Source: Allium sativum
Taxonomy: Eukaryota > Streptophyta > Magnoliopsida > Asparagales > Amaryllidaceae
Length of the DNA stretch: 64,000 nt
Reading direction: 5' to 3'
NCBI GenBank assembly: GCA_030737875.1
Contig: CM060922.1
Coordinates: forward strand, 303,543,456 to 303,607,455
The notes under the pieces were generated by a model. That model was not told the origin of the DNA, did not search any database, and saw only the letters and a list, made by a program, of their open reading frames with translations. The position numbers were made by a program, and so were the translations under genes. Positions within the stretch are counted from its first letter, which is position 1. The number at the start of each line of letters is the position of its first letter. Shown piece after piece: positions 1-11,862 of the stretch.

Positions 1-366
1 CCTTTGGGCTACCATACTCTTTTGATATAAGCACTGAAATACACAAAATATGGGCATTTACCTGCCATATACACGTAAATGGAGTTTTCCCAAATTTTGT
101 TGGATTCAACATAATCCATATCATCAATCAACTGGTATTTGATGTTTCCCATCAACATTGGTTCAAAGAACTCAACATCTCCAGGAATTTTTAGTTTCGA
201 ATCCAAATCTCTACCCAATTTCTAGGGTTTTGAGTTCGAGGCGTTAGGGCAGCTCTTGATGACTAGCAAATGATTGTTTCCCATTGCGTCGGACCTCCTG
301 TTATCCACCTCCGCCTTCGTCTTCTTTTTCTCCTAGGGTTTCGCGGAGAGTAGTTGAGGCCGCCAT
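1..366 (-). pseudogene. LINE-type ORF1 fragment (DUF4283-like), cut by window edge
   Basis: On the minus strand an ATG at 366-364 opens a short peptide (MAASTTLRETLGEKEDEG). One frameshift near 310 and one TAG near 222 later, the reading continues as GRDLDSKLKIPGDVEFFEP and on to WENSIYVYMAG and YFSAYIKRVW at the left edge. The pattern W-x-(N)-(S/A)-(I/L)-x-x-Y-x-x-G-x-x-P, followed by a Tyr-Ile-x-x-x-Trp end, is typical of the DUF4283 region found in ORF1 of plant non-LTR (LINE) elements and their domesticated relatives. The rest lies outside the window. The frameshift and stop mark it as non-functional. A host DUF4283 gene is the alternative. The family assignment is from pattern only. Confidence 0.5.
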
Positions 367-1830
367 TACCCAATTTTTTATATATGTCTCATATGTATAT
401 TTTGGATTTCAAATTACGTGCGTATATATATTAAGGGACATGAACCATCAGGAAATAAAAATAATTAATCAATGTTAATAACATACTAATATAAAAAGAA
501 ACGTCCTGAAAAAAATCTCTGAGCCTATTCCTTAAGGGGGTCGACCACCTCTCCTTAAGGGGTTGACCGAGGGTTGACCACCCTTCTAGGGAGGGTGTCA
601 ACCATCCTTAAGGAAAAGGGGTGGGTGGAGAATGATTTTAGATTAGGTTATACTTTTGTTGAAATGAAATGTTGAAATTTTATGAAATGAATCTGAAGGT
701 CCGCATACAATTCAATAAGTATAAACTATGTCGTAGCCTCCTCTCCAAACCCTACATTTTCTTCCAATCTTTGCCTGCATTCTATCTCTCCTCCATTCTG
801 TTTAAATTCAAGAATTAGGTCAGGTTAGTTTCTTTACCTCAAATCTAACCTATTTTCTATCTTTTATATTCTAATTTCTTTATAGATAAGAAACAAGATT
901 TATATGTATATAAGATTCTAACTTGACTCTTATATATAATAATTTAGGAGGAATATTTGAAGTATGCAGTTTCGAGATTATAATCCAGAGTTTTTTTACT
1001 TTTCTCCTCCTTTTTTTTGTAATTCCGTGAGCGGGAATTATTCTAAGTGTACTATTTTTGTAATTATTAGTGTAGAATTGGATTGTTTATGCCTAAAAGA
1101 GATTTGAGATTCTTACTAAAATAAAATACATATAAATCCCCAAAATCTCTAAATAATACTGAAAATGGTTAATCATTTGTTAATTTGGGATTTGGATTAT
1201 GGATATAAAGAAAGACTGGATATTTGGGCGTTTGTGCAATTTTACCATTTAGTCTGATTTACTTTTTTTTTTATTGCAAATTTGGTTTATACAAAAGCAC
1301 AAATCAAGGTACTGTAATGTATATATGTTAAACCTTTTTTTATAAAATAGATTGTTTAAATGTAATAAGAAACGTATTACCAAAATCTTAGTTTTTGTGT
1401 AAATATATTATATGAAAGTAAAGCAGTACCGAAAGGAAATTACATATATATTATTGTATTACACCATGTCCTTCTCTTTATTTATTGAAAAAATCCTAAG
1501 AACCTAGGTAACAAGTTATTTTATTTGTGTTATATTATTTCCCTATTATTGCTTTGGATATGGAATGAATTTGATATGTTATGTTGAGAAGGTTTGGAAA
1601 TATAACATGTAAACCCTGATTTTTGGTTAGGATTAGCATTTCTATATTTATAACGCTTCATTTATGCATGCCACAAATTACGCTCTTATTTATGTATATT
1701 AAATAACCTAATTAATGTATTATAAATGCGTATTAAATGCGTTTAATTAGGAATTCAATTCAGAATGTCCCCATCGGAAATTGTATGTATGTGAGTAACA
1801 ATGGCTTTTTAATCATATTAATGACACTTG

Positions 1831-2052
1831 ACACAAGATTAACCCCTACTTGTAGCAGAAGCCTAGTCGAAGCCGACTGACATATTCATTTTCATAAAAA
1901 AAGTCAGGTTAATGTGGAATATCTAGTGTCATAATAGGCCATTTATAATAAATACTGTGGACAAGAGGCTAACCCTTACTTGTAATAGAAGTCTGTCTGG
2001 AACCGCTCGATAAATCCAGCAGCTAAAAAGAGTCAAGTTAATGTGAGACATC
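1831..2052 (+). other. Hairpin-motif pair in H LTR (decayed)
   Basis: Two copies of the LTR hairpin motif lie in tandem: GACACAAGATTAACCCC...TAGCAGAAGCCTAG...GTCAGGTTAATGTG, and GACAAGAGGCTAACCC...TAATAGAAGTCTGTCTGGAACCG...AAATCCAGC...GTTAATGTGAGA. Only part of the stems remains (TTAACC with GGTTAA in the first). This fits H being the oldest element here. Confidence 0.5.
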
Positions 2053-2356
2053 TGGTGTAATGAATAATTTTGTGAAGTTGACCTACCTCTAGAAGGTATT
2101 CAGTGTCTGATCTACCATATTTGGGTACTAAGTGGCTAGGACATGGCCCATTCCTACGTTTCATTCCTTGGTTGTGGGCTGAAGTCATGGGATCCACCTT
2201 TATTAGGTATTAAATGGTCGTTGGGTCTGCCTTTCTCTGATAAGCTTATGAGGTATTAAATGGTCCTAAATAAAAAGTTAGTTGTATGAGTGGGGTATTT
2301 CTCTGGAAGTTGTCCGCTTCTTATCTAGGGGTTGTATGAGAGGATACCTAAGGATG

Positions 2357-2361
2357 GGATA
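2357..2361. repeat. Target-site duplication of element A (left), GGATA
   Basis: GGATA precedes the outer LTR of A, and the same five bases follow the third LTR at 18249-18253. The related empty site near 43296-43303 reads GGGATAATAA with a single copy. Confidence 0.9.
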
Positions 2362-4930
2362 TGTAACACCTCATAAAATTCACAAGTGTTAATAAATAAA
2401 TAAAAACAAGAAGTTAAATGATATGGCTAGAAAATGAGATTTTACAGCTTTTGGAATTTGGCTACGAAACTCTTTTATTTGGATCCATGGCAAAATTCAG
2501 AATCGTTTTCATATATAATATGTTGAAAATGGTTGATGTATGAAGAAGTTATGAACAGATGAATTTGGATAGTGTACGCAAAATATATACATAATTATGT
2601 GAATATTATATTTATTTTCCAAATTATAACTTAAAATAAAAGAGGGAAATTCAAAATTTGAATTTTAAGATAAGAAATAGGGGACAATGTATATTGGAAT
2701 ATGGAAAAGAATGAAGTAAATTAAGAACGTAATTAATATAATAACAGCTCAGCAACGCAGTAAAATTGGGCATTCTAGCCCCAAGTGGGTCGATCGCTCC
2801 CCCTTAAGGGGTGTTGACCGCTACGCGGCTGGAAGGCCCAATCAGCCTACGTGGATGAGTGTTTTCTCAGAGGTTATATTTATATAGGAAGATTGGATTA
2901 ATTTTTATTGATCCGACGGCTCAGGCTCGCACGAGCAAGTGTAAATAACCCCTAAGATCACACAATAAAAACCCTAATTATTCTACATCTCTGCCTCCAT
3001 GCTGCTAAATTCCATAGAAAAACAAAGAGAATTGGGTGAAGGTTTCTTCTACTTTTCTAAATCTCTCTATTTCAATTTATATAAGTTTAGGATTTCAGAT
3101 TTTAGCATGACATATATGTATAAGACTCTAATTGTATGTTTATTATATGTATATTGTTAGGAGAGGATATTTCAGATTCTACATGCCTTGGATACAAGTT
3201 GTAATTGTTATGTATATACATGTTTTTCAATTCGCTGTTATTTACTATATCTTTATTATGCCAACATGCTTACATTGTAGCGGTACAATATGGAAAAATC
3301 TAACTTGTATGCCTTAAATTGGATAAATTGACAACTTGCCACCTCATTAGAATGTTTCCACGTTTATACGAATGTTTGCGTTAATTAGGCTCTATTATTA
3401 TTTTACATATATGAACATAATTAACATTGTATTAACATAATGAGTGCGACTTAATTAGAATTCGAATTTGAAATGTCCCCTTAACCAATATACATATATA
3501 TTTGTTTGCTTGTGTGCGCGTATATATAGAATGACTTAAGTATATATATAAACAAGTTATACATAGACACGAGGTTAGTTGCTATTTGTAGTAGAAGCCT
3601 GCCCGGAACTGACCAGCAAATCCAGCAACCACAAGTAGGCCCAACTAATGTGAGATGTTTAGGTGCCATGTGCCATTCACAAACTTAGTACAATAGACAC
3701 GAGGTTAAACCGACTAGTAGTAGAAGCCTACCCAGAACCAACCGACATATCCAACATCTACAAGTATACGGTTTAATGTGAGAGGCTTAGTTTATATATA
3801 TATATATATATAGGTCTAGTGTGTGAAAACAAATAGGTTTACTACGCCTTGAGAAGGTCTTAAGTGGCTGACTCACCTTTTTATCTAGTTTGGGTCTTAA
3901 GTGGTTAGGACAAGGATCCCTCCAAAAGTTTATTCCTTAGAGAGGAACCAAAGTCACGGGACCCACCTTTATTAGAATTAAGGTAGGTTCTTAGGTCTTC
4001 TTTCTCTAAAATTGTTTAGGCATAAAACGGTAACAGAGTAGGGTAGTTCATGGGGATGTACACTTCCTCTAGAAACTTGTAAGGGTATAACCAGGGACAA
4101 ATTGGTAATTGAAAGGATATATGGCCATTGCATGCTCACCAACTGTCTAAGGGAAGTCTTAAGCGACATAGGTATCCTACCCGGTAATATAAGTTAAGCA
4201 GTAATGTTCGCAATACTACTTGTCATATTACAAATGAGAGAATAGATTTAAGAACGTTGACGCACTAGGATGGGGTTCTGAAAGGGCTAGGGGTCCGCCT
4301 CAGGGTTATATGAGATCATAAGAATCCACCCTTAATAGGGCCTTAAGTGACCGAGAATGCCACCTCGTTGGGTCTTTACCCTAAAAAACACTAATGGGCG
4401 ATTGACTTAGATATCCGCCCCATTGGTTAGAAACTTGATGTTTGTTGTGTGCTGCGTAGACATACCTTGACATATGTAACCTGCTAAAAATATAGGGTAT
4501 GGACAATAAGTAACACTATATTTTAGTCACGCAAAACTTTATGTTCTGACCCCTCTCCTTAAAATCCAACAGGCCAGTAGGTAGGGTAAAGCATGGAAGA
4601 AGTCGTGACTGAAGCCGATTAAGAAGATGAATTTATTATAATATTATTAGCAATTATTGCTTTGCTTCTTTTGGAATCTTATGAGAATGAACCATTTGAT
4701 GTATCTATAACTGCGAGTATGAATTTATGGGCTTTTGAAATAAATGGTACGTCTTATTTTGGTATTATATTTTCTCTTTTCACTGTGTGAGATCTCCATT
4801 TGAAGTATATGTTATTATTATCTATGTAAATGTAATCCTTACAGGAACTAACGACCCGTTTAGGATGGCTCTAAATTACGATGGGCCTTTTCTAGATTGA
4901 AATTTAGGCCCATTCCGGGGGGTTGTTACA
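2362..4930 (+). repeat. Element A LTR1 (2569 bp, internally deleted)
   Basis: It runs from TGTAACACC to GGTTGTTACA. Compared with LTR2 it lacks about 530 bp: sequence matching 10643-11172 is missing at about 3165-3180. The TATA box seen in LTR2 and LTR3 (TATAAATAACCC) is changed here to TGTAAATAACCC at about 2940. It carries two hairpin motifs (3568-3786) and several TTAAGTGGYTAGG repeats (3860-4360). Confidence 0.9.
3568..3786 (+). other. Tandem covarying hairpins in A LTR1
   Basis: Copy 1: GACACGAGG, then outer stem TTAGTTG (3575-3581) facing CAACTAA (3642-3648), around TAGAAGCCTGCCCGGAACTG...CAAATCCAGC. Copy 2: outer stem TTAAACCG (3705-3712) facing CGGTTTAA (3769-3776), with inner stem ACTAGTAG/CTACAAGT. 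The two copies use different stem bases but both pair fully in the outer stem. Each ends in ATGTGAGA. Confidence 0.75.
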
Positions 4931-4932
4931 TT

Positions 4933-4944
4933 TGGTATCAGAGC
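4933..4944 (+). other. Primer binding site, tRNA-Met type (A, first)
   Basis: TGGTATCAGAGC lies two bases after the end of LTR1. This 12-mer is the plant initiator tRNA-Met primer site used by many LTR retrotransposons. Confidence 0.92.
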
Positions 4945-5144
4945 ATAGGTTACCCGATTATATGGGAAATATACGTATGAGTGGCGTATTTGTGATTTGA
5001 AAATGATTTTTCAAACTATATATAATATATATTTACCCCAATAAGCATACGCATATATACTAAGCATCTTTATCGTTCTCAGCATTGAATAGTATCTCAG
5101 GAGTATCCACTAAGGGATTCTTCCTTTTCTTGTCAGATAGTAGA

Positions 5145-6147
5145 ATGGCTGAAAATAAAAATGAGCAGGGTAACCAGACAAGGACCAGATACTTGCCCAA
5201 ATGGTTTCAACGGTATCTTCGTACTATTCAAAAGGTCCCTGTTACCAATCTTGCCCCAGCGACTCCTGCAGCTCCTGCCGCAGAAGTGGCCTTCGACTTT
5301 TCCTGCTTTTGTAAAACCTTTACGAATCTTGGAGGGAAAACTTTTTCTAGAAAGGAAGGCTTTACTAGTGCCCAATCTTGGGTTATGGCTTGTGAAAGAA
5401 TCTTTGAGGCTACAGCCTGGCCCGATGAAGTAAAAAAGAAGGATAATTGCCTGGCATTTGAAGGATGATGCCCTAGAGAGGTGGAATTTAATATCAATAG
5501 AGAACGGAGGTTGATTCTTTATGTGGGCCAAGTTCAAGACCCGGTTTAAAGCCAAAACTTTACCCCAGGAAGAAATGACTGTTTAGCTAGAGAAATTCAT
5601 ACACCTCAAGTAAGGAAGCTTGAGTCTGCAAGAATATGTTTCCAAATTCATTGAGATATGTAAGTTTGGGAGAGGGTTTGTAGACACTTCCATGAACAAA
5701 GCCCTTAGGTTTGTGAAAGGACTGAACTCTCCTTTGAAGGAGACCTTGTTATCCCAAGTAACGTTTGGGGAAACTTTCGGGACTCTATTTAAGATTGCTA
5801 ACCTTTGTACGATCGAAAGCCCCAACGAGAACAAAGAGGGAGCGAAAGGAGAAGGTTCTAGTAAAAACAAGAAGAAGGAATGGTGGAAGAACAAGAAAAA
5901 GAACAAATTCAAAAATGACACAAAGACTTGTACGAGGTGCAACCACAAGGTCCATGAAGCCAAATATTGTAGTACCTCGTTGGCGAGAAAGGAGTTTAAG
6001 GGAAAATGTTACAACTGCCACGAAGAAGGACACATGTCCAAAGATTGCCCAAAGCGCAAAGCTGCCAAGAGTGGCCTGCTATTAAAGCAACCCCAGTTCA
6101 AAGCCTACCCCTACGAGACCAAGGGCAGCCCGTTCTCCAAGGTATAA
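5145..6147 (+). pseudogene. gag: Element A gag, copy 1
   Basis: The start ATG at 5145 gives MAENKNEQGNQ. The capsid core follows (FTNLGGKTFSRKEG, QSWVMACERIFE), then a frame break near 5460 and a new frame from about 5620 (SLQEYVSKFIEICKFGRGFVDT, ALRFVKGLN). It ends in a CCHC zinc knuckle (CYNCHEEGHMSKDC, about 6008-6050). The family role is RNA packaging and particle assembly. Several stops and at least one frameshift lie between 5460 and 5620, so no full Gag can be made. The layout matches Gag of C and I but with only one clear knuckle. Confidence 0.85.
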
Positions 6148-6169
6148 TACCTATTTTAGGAAATTAAGC

Positions 6170-9100
6170 ATATAGCTTGTTTGATTCCAGAGCAACCCAT
6201 TGTCTCATCTCCAAGCGATTTGTAAATTTATTGAACCTTTCCATATCTATCTCGGATAGTCCGATAGAGGTGGCCAACCCTATCGGAGAATCTAAATATC
6301 TTGAAATGCTGTGTAAAGACCTAGTATTGGAGGTCGATAATGTCGAGTTCCACTGCGAAGCATATGCGTTGAGTTTTATGGGGTATGACTTTATCTTAGG
6401 TATGGAATGGCTATCATTTTATGGGGCCGTCCTAGATTGTGAAAAGAGACTCATTCGTCTTAGGAGTCAAGGAGGTCACAACATAAATATTCCTTGTAAT
6501 GTTAGAAACAAGGACAAAGCCTTATTATATTCCTTGTCCCCGAGTTCTGAAGGACCATCTTCGATCCCTATTGTTTATGAGTTCTTGGATGTCATCAAGG
6601 AAATCACAAGACTTCCATCCCCATAGAGAAATATCCTTTCATATTGACCTAAAGAAGGACTCTAGACCTGTAGCACTTCCCTTGAGGCATATGGCGCTTA
6701 AGGAAAGAAGGGAGTTAGATAAACATATTTCAGAATTGTTACAAAAAGGTTTTATTTGTCGAAGTACCTCAGAATGAGGTGCACCTGTTGTGTCTTCCAC
6801 CAAAGCAGATGGATCCTTGAGAATTTGTGTGGACTATAGAGAACTTAATAAATTGACCAAGAAGAACAAGTACCTCTACCAAGAATCGGTGACCTTTTTA
6901 ACCACTTGGGAGGAGCCCGAGTATTTTCCCAACTAGACCTTGCTACTGGATTTCACCAGTTAAGAATTACGGAGGACAGCAAGGACAAAACTGCATTTTG
7001 GACACCATACGGATTGTTCCAATGGGAAGTTATGCCCTTCGGATTAACGAATGCACCCGCTTTCTTTGTTGACCTCATGAGTAGAGTATTTAGGGGCATT
7101 CTAAATAAAATTGTGGTAGTCATTGTAGATGATATCCTTATATTTTCAAAAGATCACGGAGAGCATGAAAAATACTTGAGACAAGTGTTAGGGATATTAA
7201 GAACGAACCAATTGAAAGAAAAATTCTTGAAGTGCCATTTTGGTGGAAAGAAGTAAGATTTTTAGGACATATTGTATCGAACGAATGCTTGGCTGTAGAC
7301 CTCGCAAATATCGAGGCAATCAAGGAATGGAGAACACCTTGAAATGCTACACAAGTAAGAAGTTTTCTTGGATTGGCCGGGCATTATAGGAAATTCATTA
7401 AAGACTTCGCAAAGATTGATACTCCATTAACCCAATTAACGATGAAGACTTTAGTGTTCACTTAGAGTAATAAAAGCGATATAGCCTTTAAGAAATTAAA
7501 GGAAGCATTAACTAGCGCACCAGTCCTAATTATACCTGACGGTTCAAAGATTTTCACCGTTTACAACAATGCATACAGGACCGGTTTAGGAGCAATCCTT
7601 ATACAAGAAGGAAGAGTAGTTGACTATGTTAGTAGACAACTCAAGGATCTAGAGAAATGATATCCAGTGCATGACCTTGAGTTAGCCGCAGTGGTGTTCG
7701 CCCTAAAGATGTGGAGGCATTACCTTTTAGTGGAGAAATTTGAACTCTTTACTAACCATAAATCCATTAAGTATTTATTTTCTCAACATGACTTGAACTT
7801 GAGACAACAAAGGTGGATGGAGTTTATTGCCTCATTTGACTTTACGATTCAGTATACCCTAGGCAAGGGGAATGTCATAGCAGATGCTTTAAGTAGGAAA
7901 CATGCAATACTTAATGCGATGACAAAATGGAAACAGTTAGAGTTCCTTGCTAATTTTAATTTGCAACCCTCACCAACCACTTCCAATGACTTTCTTAGGG
8001 CTTTGATAATTAGACCTACCCTAAGAGAGAAAAATCCAAAGCGCACAATACATCGACGAAGAGTTAAGGGGAATAAAGGAGAAACTAGTAAAGAGAAAGG
8101 CCATTCCTCATTCGGTTAGGTATACAATTAGCGATGATGGGAGTTTACTTTAGGATAAATGAATTTACGTACCAAAGGATGAAGGGTTGAGAAAAGAAAT
8201 TCTTGAGGAGTACCATAGGTCAAAACTGACCATTCACCCTGGTGGGCACAAGATGTATAAGGATATGAAGAGGAATCGCTGTTGGGAAGGAATGAATAGA
8301 GATGTAGCCGAGTTCGTGACCAAATTCTTAACAAGTCAAAAAGTCAAGACGAAATAAAGGAACTCCGGAGGACTATTATTACCTTTAGAAATCCCCATGT
8401 GGAAGTAGGAGCATATTTCCATGCACATTATAGATGGACTTCCTAGAAGCCAAAAGGGTAACGATGCCATTTGGGTTGTGGTAGACCGTTTAACCAAAAG
8501 CGCCCATTTCATACCAGTCAAGAAGACAAGGACTGCAACCTCGTTATCCCAATTATATGTTAAAGAGATAGTCAGACACCGTGGTATTCCATCAAGTATC
8601 ATGAGTGATAGAGATCCCTTATTCACAAACAAATTTTGGAGAAGCCTACAAGCAGCTTTGGGGACGTCCCTTTACTTAAGCACGACTTATCATCCGCAGA
8701 CCGACGGACAGATAGAGAGAGTAAACAGAATCTTACAAGACCTGGTCAAAGATTGTATCATCGACTTTGGAGGAGTTTGGGAGAAGCACCTACCACTTGT
8801 GGAGTTCACGTATAATAATAGTTTTCAAGTGACGATTGGCATGGCCCCTTTTGATGTGCTATACACGAGGCCATGCAAATTACCAACTTGTTGGTGGGAA
8901 ACTACCGACAAGGTTATACTCGGACCAAACTTCATCCATGAATCACGGAGAAGATATATTTGATTAGGTCAAGAATGAAGGCAACCCAAGATCGCCAGAA
9001 ATCGTACGCCGATAAGCGTAAGAGGGAACTAGAATTTAATGTTGGAGACTTGGTGTTCGTGAAAGTATCCTCACTTAAGAAAACAGTTCGGTTCAGAAAG

Positions 9101-9480
9101 ACTGGGAAGTTGGCTCCCAGGTTTATTGGGCCTTTTAGTGTCATCGAGAAGATAGGATCTTTGGCCTACCAAGTGGATCTCCCAGAGTGTCTATCAGAAA
9201 TCCATAATGTTGTTCATGTATCTCGTCTAAGGAAATGCCTTCATGATTCTGCTGTTGGACTCGAGCTTGATGAAATTAGGACATAGAGAAACTCAAGTTG
9301 GAGTCCAAGTTGCCCCGCACCACTACAAGGATTGTAGAGCATGAGATCAAGAGACTCCACAACAAAATCGTTCACCTCGTCCGAGTACAATTGGGAAATG
9401 ACCCTGCTAAAAGCACATGGGAGACTGAGGATAAGATGAGAAAGACTCACCCAGAGCTTTTCACGGGTAAAATTTTCCTT
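6170..9480 (+). pseudogene. pol: Element A pol, copy 1 (PR-RT-RNase H-INT-chromodomain remnant)
   Basis: The domains are in gypsy order, spread over several frames. Protease is near 6180, with its active site changed to DSRATH (Gly to Arg). RT runs from about 6660 to 7420 ([26 protein letters not shown] near 7120-7150). RNase H is at about 7550-7900 ([29 protein letters not shown]). Integrase is at about 8180-8960 (VDRLTKSAHFIPV, SDRDPLF, YHPQTDGQIERVNR). The GPF module is at about 9110-9240 (RFIGPFSVIEKIGSLAYQVDLP...IHNVVHVSRLRK). A chromodomain-like tail is at 9320-9465 (RIVEHEIKRL, STWETEDKMRKTHPELF). Many stops and frame changes rule out function. Confidence 0.88.
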
Positions 9481-9782
9481 AAAATATCATTTATGGATGC
9501 ATTGTGATTGCTATGTTGGATGTTAGGAGATGGATGCAAAAAAATTGCACCAAGCACTCATATAGAAATATATGCATATTTAGGTTGTTTGCATACATAT
9601 TACATCACTTATTACACCTACATGCTAGGTTAGATCTCACTTTAATGGGTCTGCAGTTCATAATCACTAAAATTCATGGATGCTTATGGATGAATTATAA
9701 ATAACATGGGTGTACAACATGAATGCTTCGAACGAGCTGTATTTTTAACCCCTTAGACAGATTTCGGGATGAAATCCATTTT

Positions 9783-9795
9783 AAGGGGAGAAGAA
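9783..9795 (+). other. Polypurine tract before A LTR2
   Basis: AAGGGGAGAAGAA abuts the TGTAACACC start of LTR2. In the family it primes plus-strand DNA synthesis. Confidence 0.8.
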
Positions 9796-10404
9796 TGTAA
9801 CACCCCGTAAAATTCATAAGTATTAATAAATAAATAATCAATTAAAAACAAGAAGCTGAATGATATGGCTGGAAAATGATATTTTGCAGCTTTTGGAATT
9901 TGGTTATGAAACTCTTTATTTGGATTCTTGACGAAATTCTGAATCGTTTTCATATATAATATGCTGAAAATGGTTAATGTATGAAGAAATTATGAAAAAA
10001 TGAATTTGGATAGTGTGCGTATAAAATATATAATTATGCGAACATTATATATATTGTCCAAATTATAATTTAAAATAAAAGTGGGAAATTCACATTTTGA
10101 ATTTTAAGATAAGATATAGGGGACAACGTATATTGGATATATGGAAAAGAATGAAGTAAATTAAGAACGTAATTAATAAAATAAACAGCTCAGCAACGCA
10201 GCAAAATTGGGTGTTCGACCCTCCAAGGGGTCGACCGCTGCCCCTTATGGGGTGTCGACCTCCAGTTGACCGCTAGCGGCCGACCGATAGGCGGTTGGAA
10301 GGCCTAATCAACCTATGTGGATAAGTATTTTTAAGAGGTTATATTTATATAGAAGGCTAAGGTTAATTTTAATTAATATGATGGCTCATGCTCACACGAG
10401 CAAG

Positions 10405-10412
10405 TATAAATA
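10405..10412 (+). promoter_or_regulatory. LTR TATA box (A LTR2)
   Basis: TATAAATA sits about 610 bp into the LTR. The same box is at 15709-15716 in LTR3 and is mutated in LTR1. Transcription would be expected to start roughly 30 bases downstream. Confidence 0.6.
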
Positions 10413-11207
10413 ACCCCTAAGACCACACACTAGAAGCACTAATTATTCTACATCTCTGCCTCCACGCTACTAAATTCCATAGAAAAACAAAGAGAATAGG
10501 GTAAAGGTTTTTTCTGCTTATCTAAATCTCTCTATTTCAATTTATGTTAGTTTTGGATTTTGGAATTTAGCATAACATATATGTACAAGTCTCTAATTGT
10601 ATGTTTCTTATATGTATATTGTTAGGAGGATAATCAGATTTCGCTTGAACGTTAAGAATATTTGCAGATCTTGCAATTTTGCCAAATCTCCGCCTAATTT
10701 GTGAGTGGAATCTAGTTTTGCTTAAAGGCATATTCATGTTTTTAATAGTTTGTCATATGAATTGATATGCCTAAGGAAGATTTGTGTATTCGATAATATG
10801 AACATGAAAATCCCCAAATCTTCTATCTTTTGATTACATATGAGATTGTCATGATGAATCGGGTTTGTGGAATTGTGGTTTTTGTATTGGATTAATAGTA
10901 AATATGAGTGTAGTAATATTATTTGTCTTTTATTTGATTCACTTTGTTATCATTAGAGTGTATCCTAAAAAGGTTTGGATTTGAATGTTTCATAGTTTGA
11001 ATTGGGTATGGATCCTATATTGAATCTAAACGCATTCACAATTGAAATAAGTTAAAGGTCAACATTTTTAGGTGCATAACAACAAACCAGGTGAATTGGG
11101 TGAAGTATGAATTATAAACATACATATGTAGGTGTATGTAACACTCTATTTTAATTCAATATTGAAATCATTTCTACATGCCTAGGATACAAGTTGTAAT
11201 TGTTATG

Positions 11208-11240
<33 letters not shown>

Positions 11241-11507
11241 TCCATTCACTGCTATTTGCTATATGTTCATTATTCCATCATTCTTATGTTGTAGCAGTAA
11301 AATATGGAAAAATCTAACTTGTAAGCCTTAAATTGAATAAATTTACAATTTTCCACCTCACTAGGACGTTTCCTTGTTTTTACGAATGTTTGCGTTAATT
11401 AGGCTCTATTATTATTTTACTTATATAAACGTAATTAATGTTTTATTAACGTAATAAATGCGATTTAATTAGAATTCGAATTTGAAATGTCCCCTTAACC
11501 AATATAC

Positions 11508-11548
<41 letters not shown>

Positions 11549-11607
11549 TGCTTGTGTGTGCTTATATATAGAATGGCTTAAGTATGTATATAAATAAATG
11601 ACACATA

Positions 11608-11825
11608 GACACGAGGTTATTTGCTATGTATGGTGGAAGCCTGCCTGGAACCGACTAGAAAATCTAGCAACCACAAGTAGGCCCAACAAATGTGAGATGT
11701 TTGGGTGCCATGTGCCATTCATAAACTTAGTACAGTAGACACGAGGTTAAAACGACTTGTAGTAGAAGCCTTCCCGGAACTAACCGACATATCCAGTATC
11801 CACAAGTATATGGTTTAATGTGAGA
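11608..11825 (+). other. Tandem hairpin motifs in A LTR2
   Basis: The second copy pairs TTAAAACG with TGGTTTAA imperfectly, and inner ACTTGTAG with CCACAAGT. The first copy's outer stem (TTATTTG/CAACAAA) has decayed relative to LTR1. The loop keeps GCCTGCCTGGAACCGACTAG and TCTAGCAACCACAAG. Confidence 0.6.
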
Positions 11826-11828
11826 GGT

Positions 11829-11862
<34 letters not shown>

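Larger units (their letters stand above)
480..2361 (+). repeat. Element H: 5' LTR, left piece (old, degenerate)
   Basis: This stretch has no coding capacity but follows the order of the chromoviral LTRs elsewhere in the window. It has a GTCGACC-rich patch (535-600), a weak TATA-like site (about 720), a first-exon-like run, two hairpin-type motifs (1831-1912 and 1963-2052), and repeats ending in AAGTGGCTAGG. Its last 40 bases (TATCTAGGGGTTGTATGAG...) match 42742-43303. The reading continues across element A at 18249. I cannot find the left terminus, so 480 is approximate. The bases between 367 and 480 are AT-rich with nothing recognisable. Confidence 0.55.

Noticed and set aside
4933..4944. 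tRNA gene suggested by tRNA-Met similarity
   Set aside because: Only the 12-base primer complement is present; no clover-leaf or A/B boxes surround it. The same holds at 13009, 26542 and 59203.
5133..5555. Minus-strand frame of 140 codons over gag of A
   Set aside because: It is a shadow of gag: it overlaps the recognisable capsid core on the plus strand and has no family pattern of its own.
4931..9795. Endogenous pararetrovirus
   Set aside because: The presence of LTRs, integrase, a target duplication and a tRNA-Met primer site next to the LTR shows an LTR retrotransposon, and no movement-protein or coat-type gene is seen.
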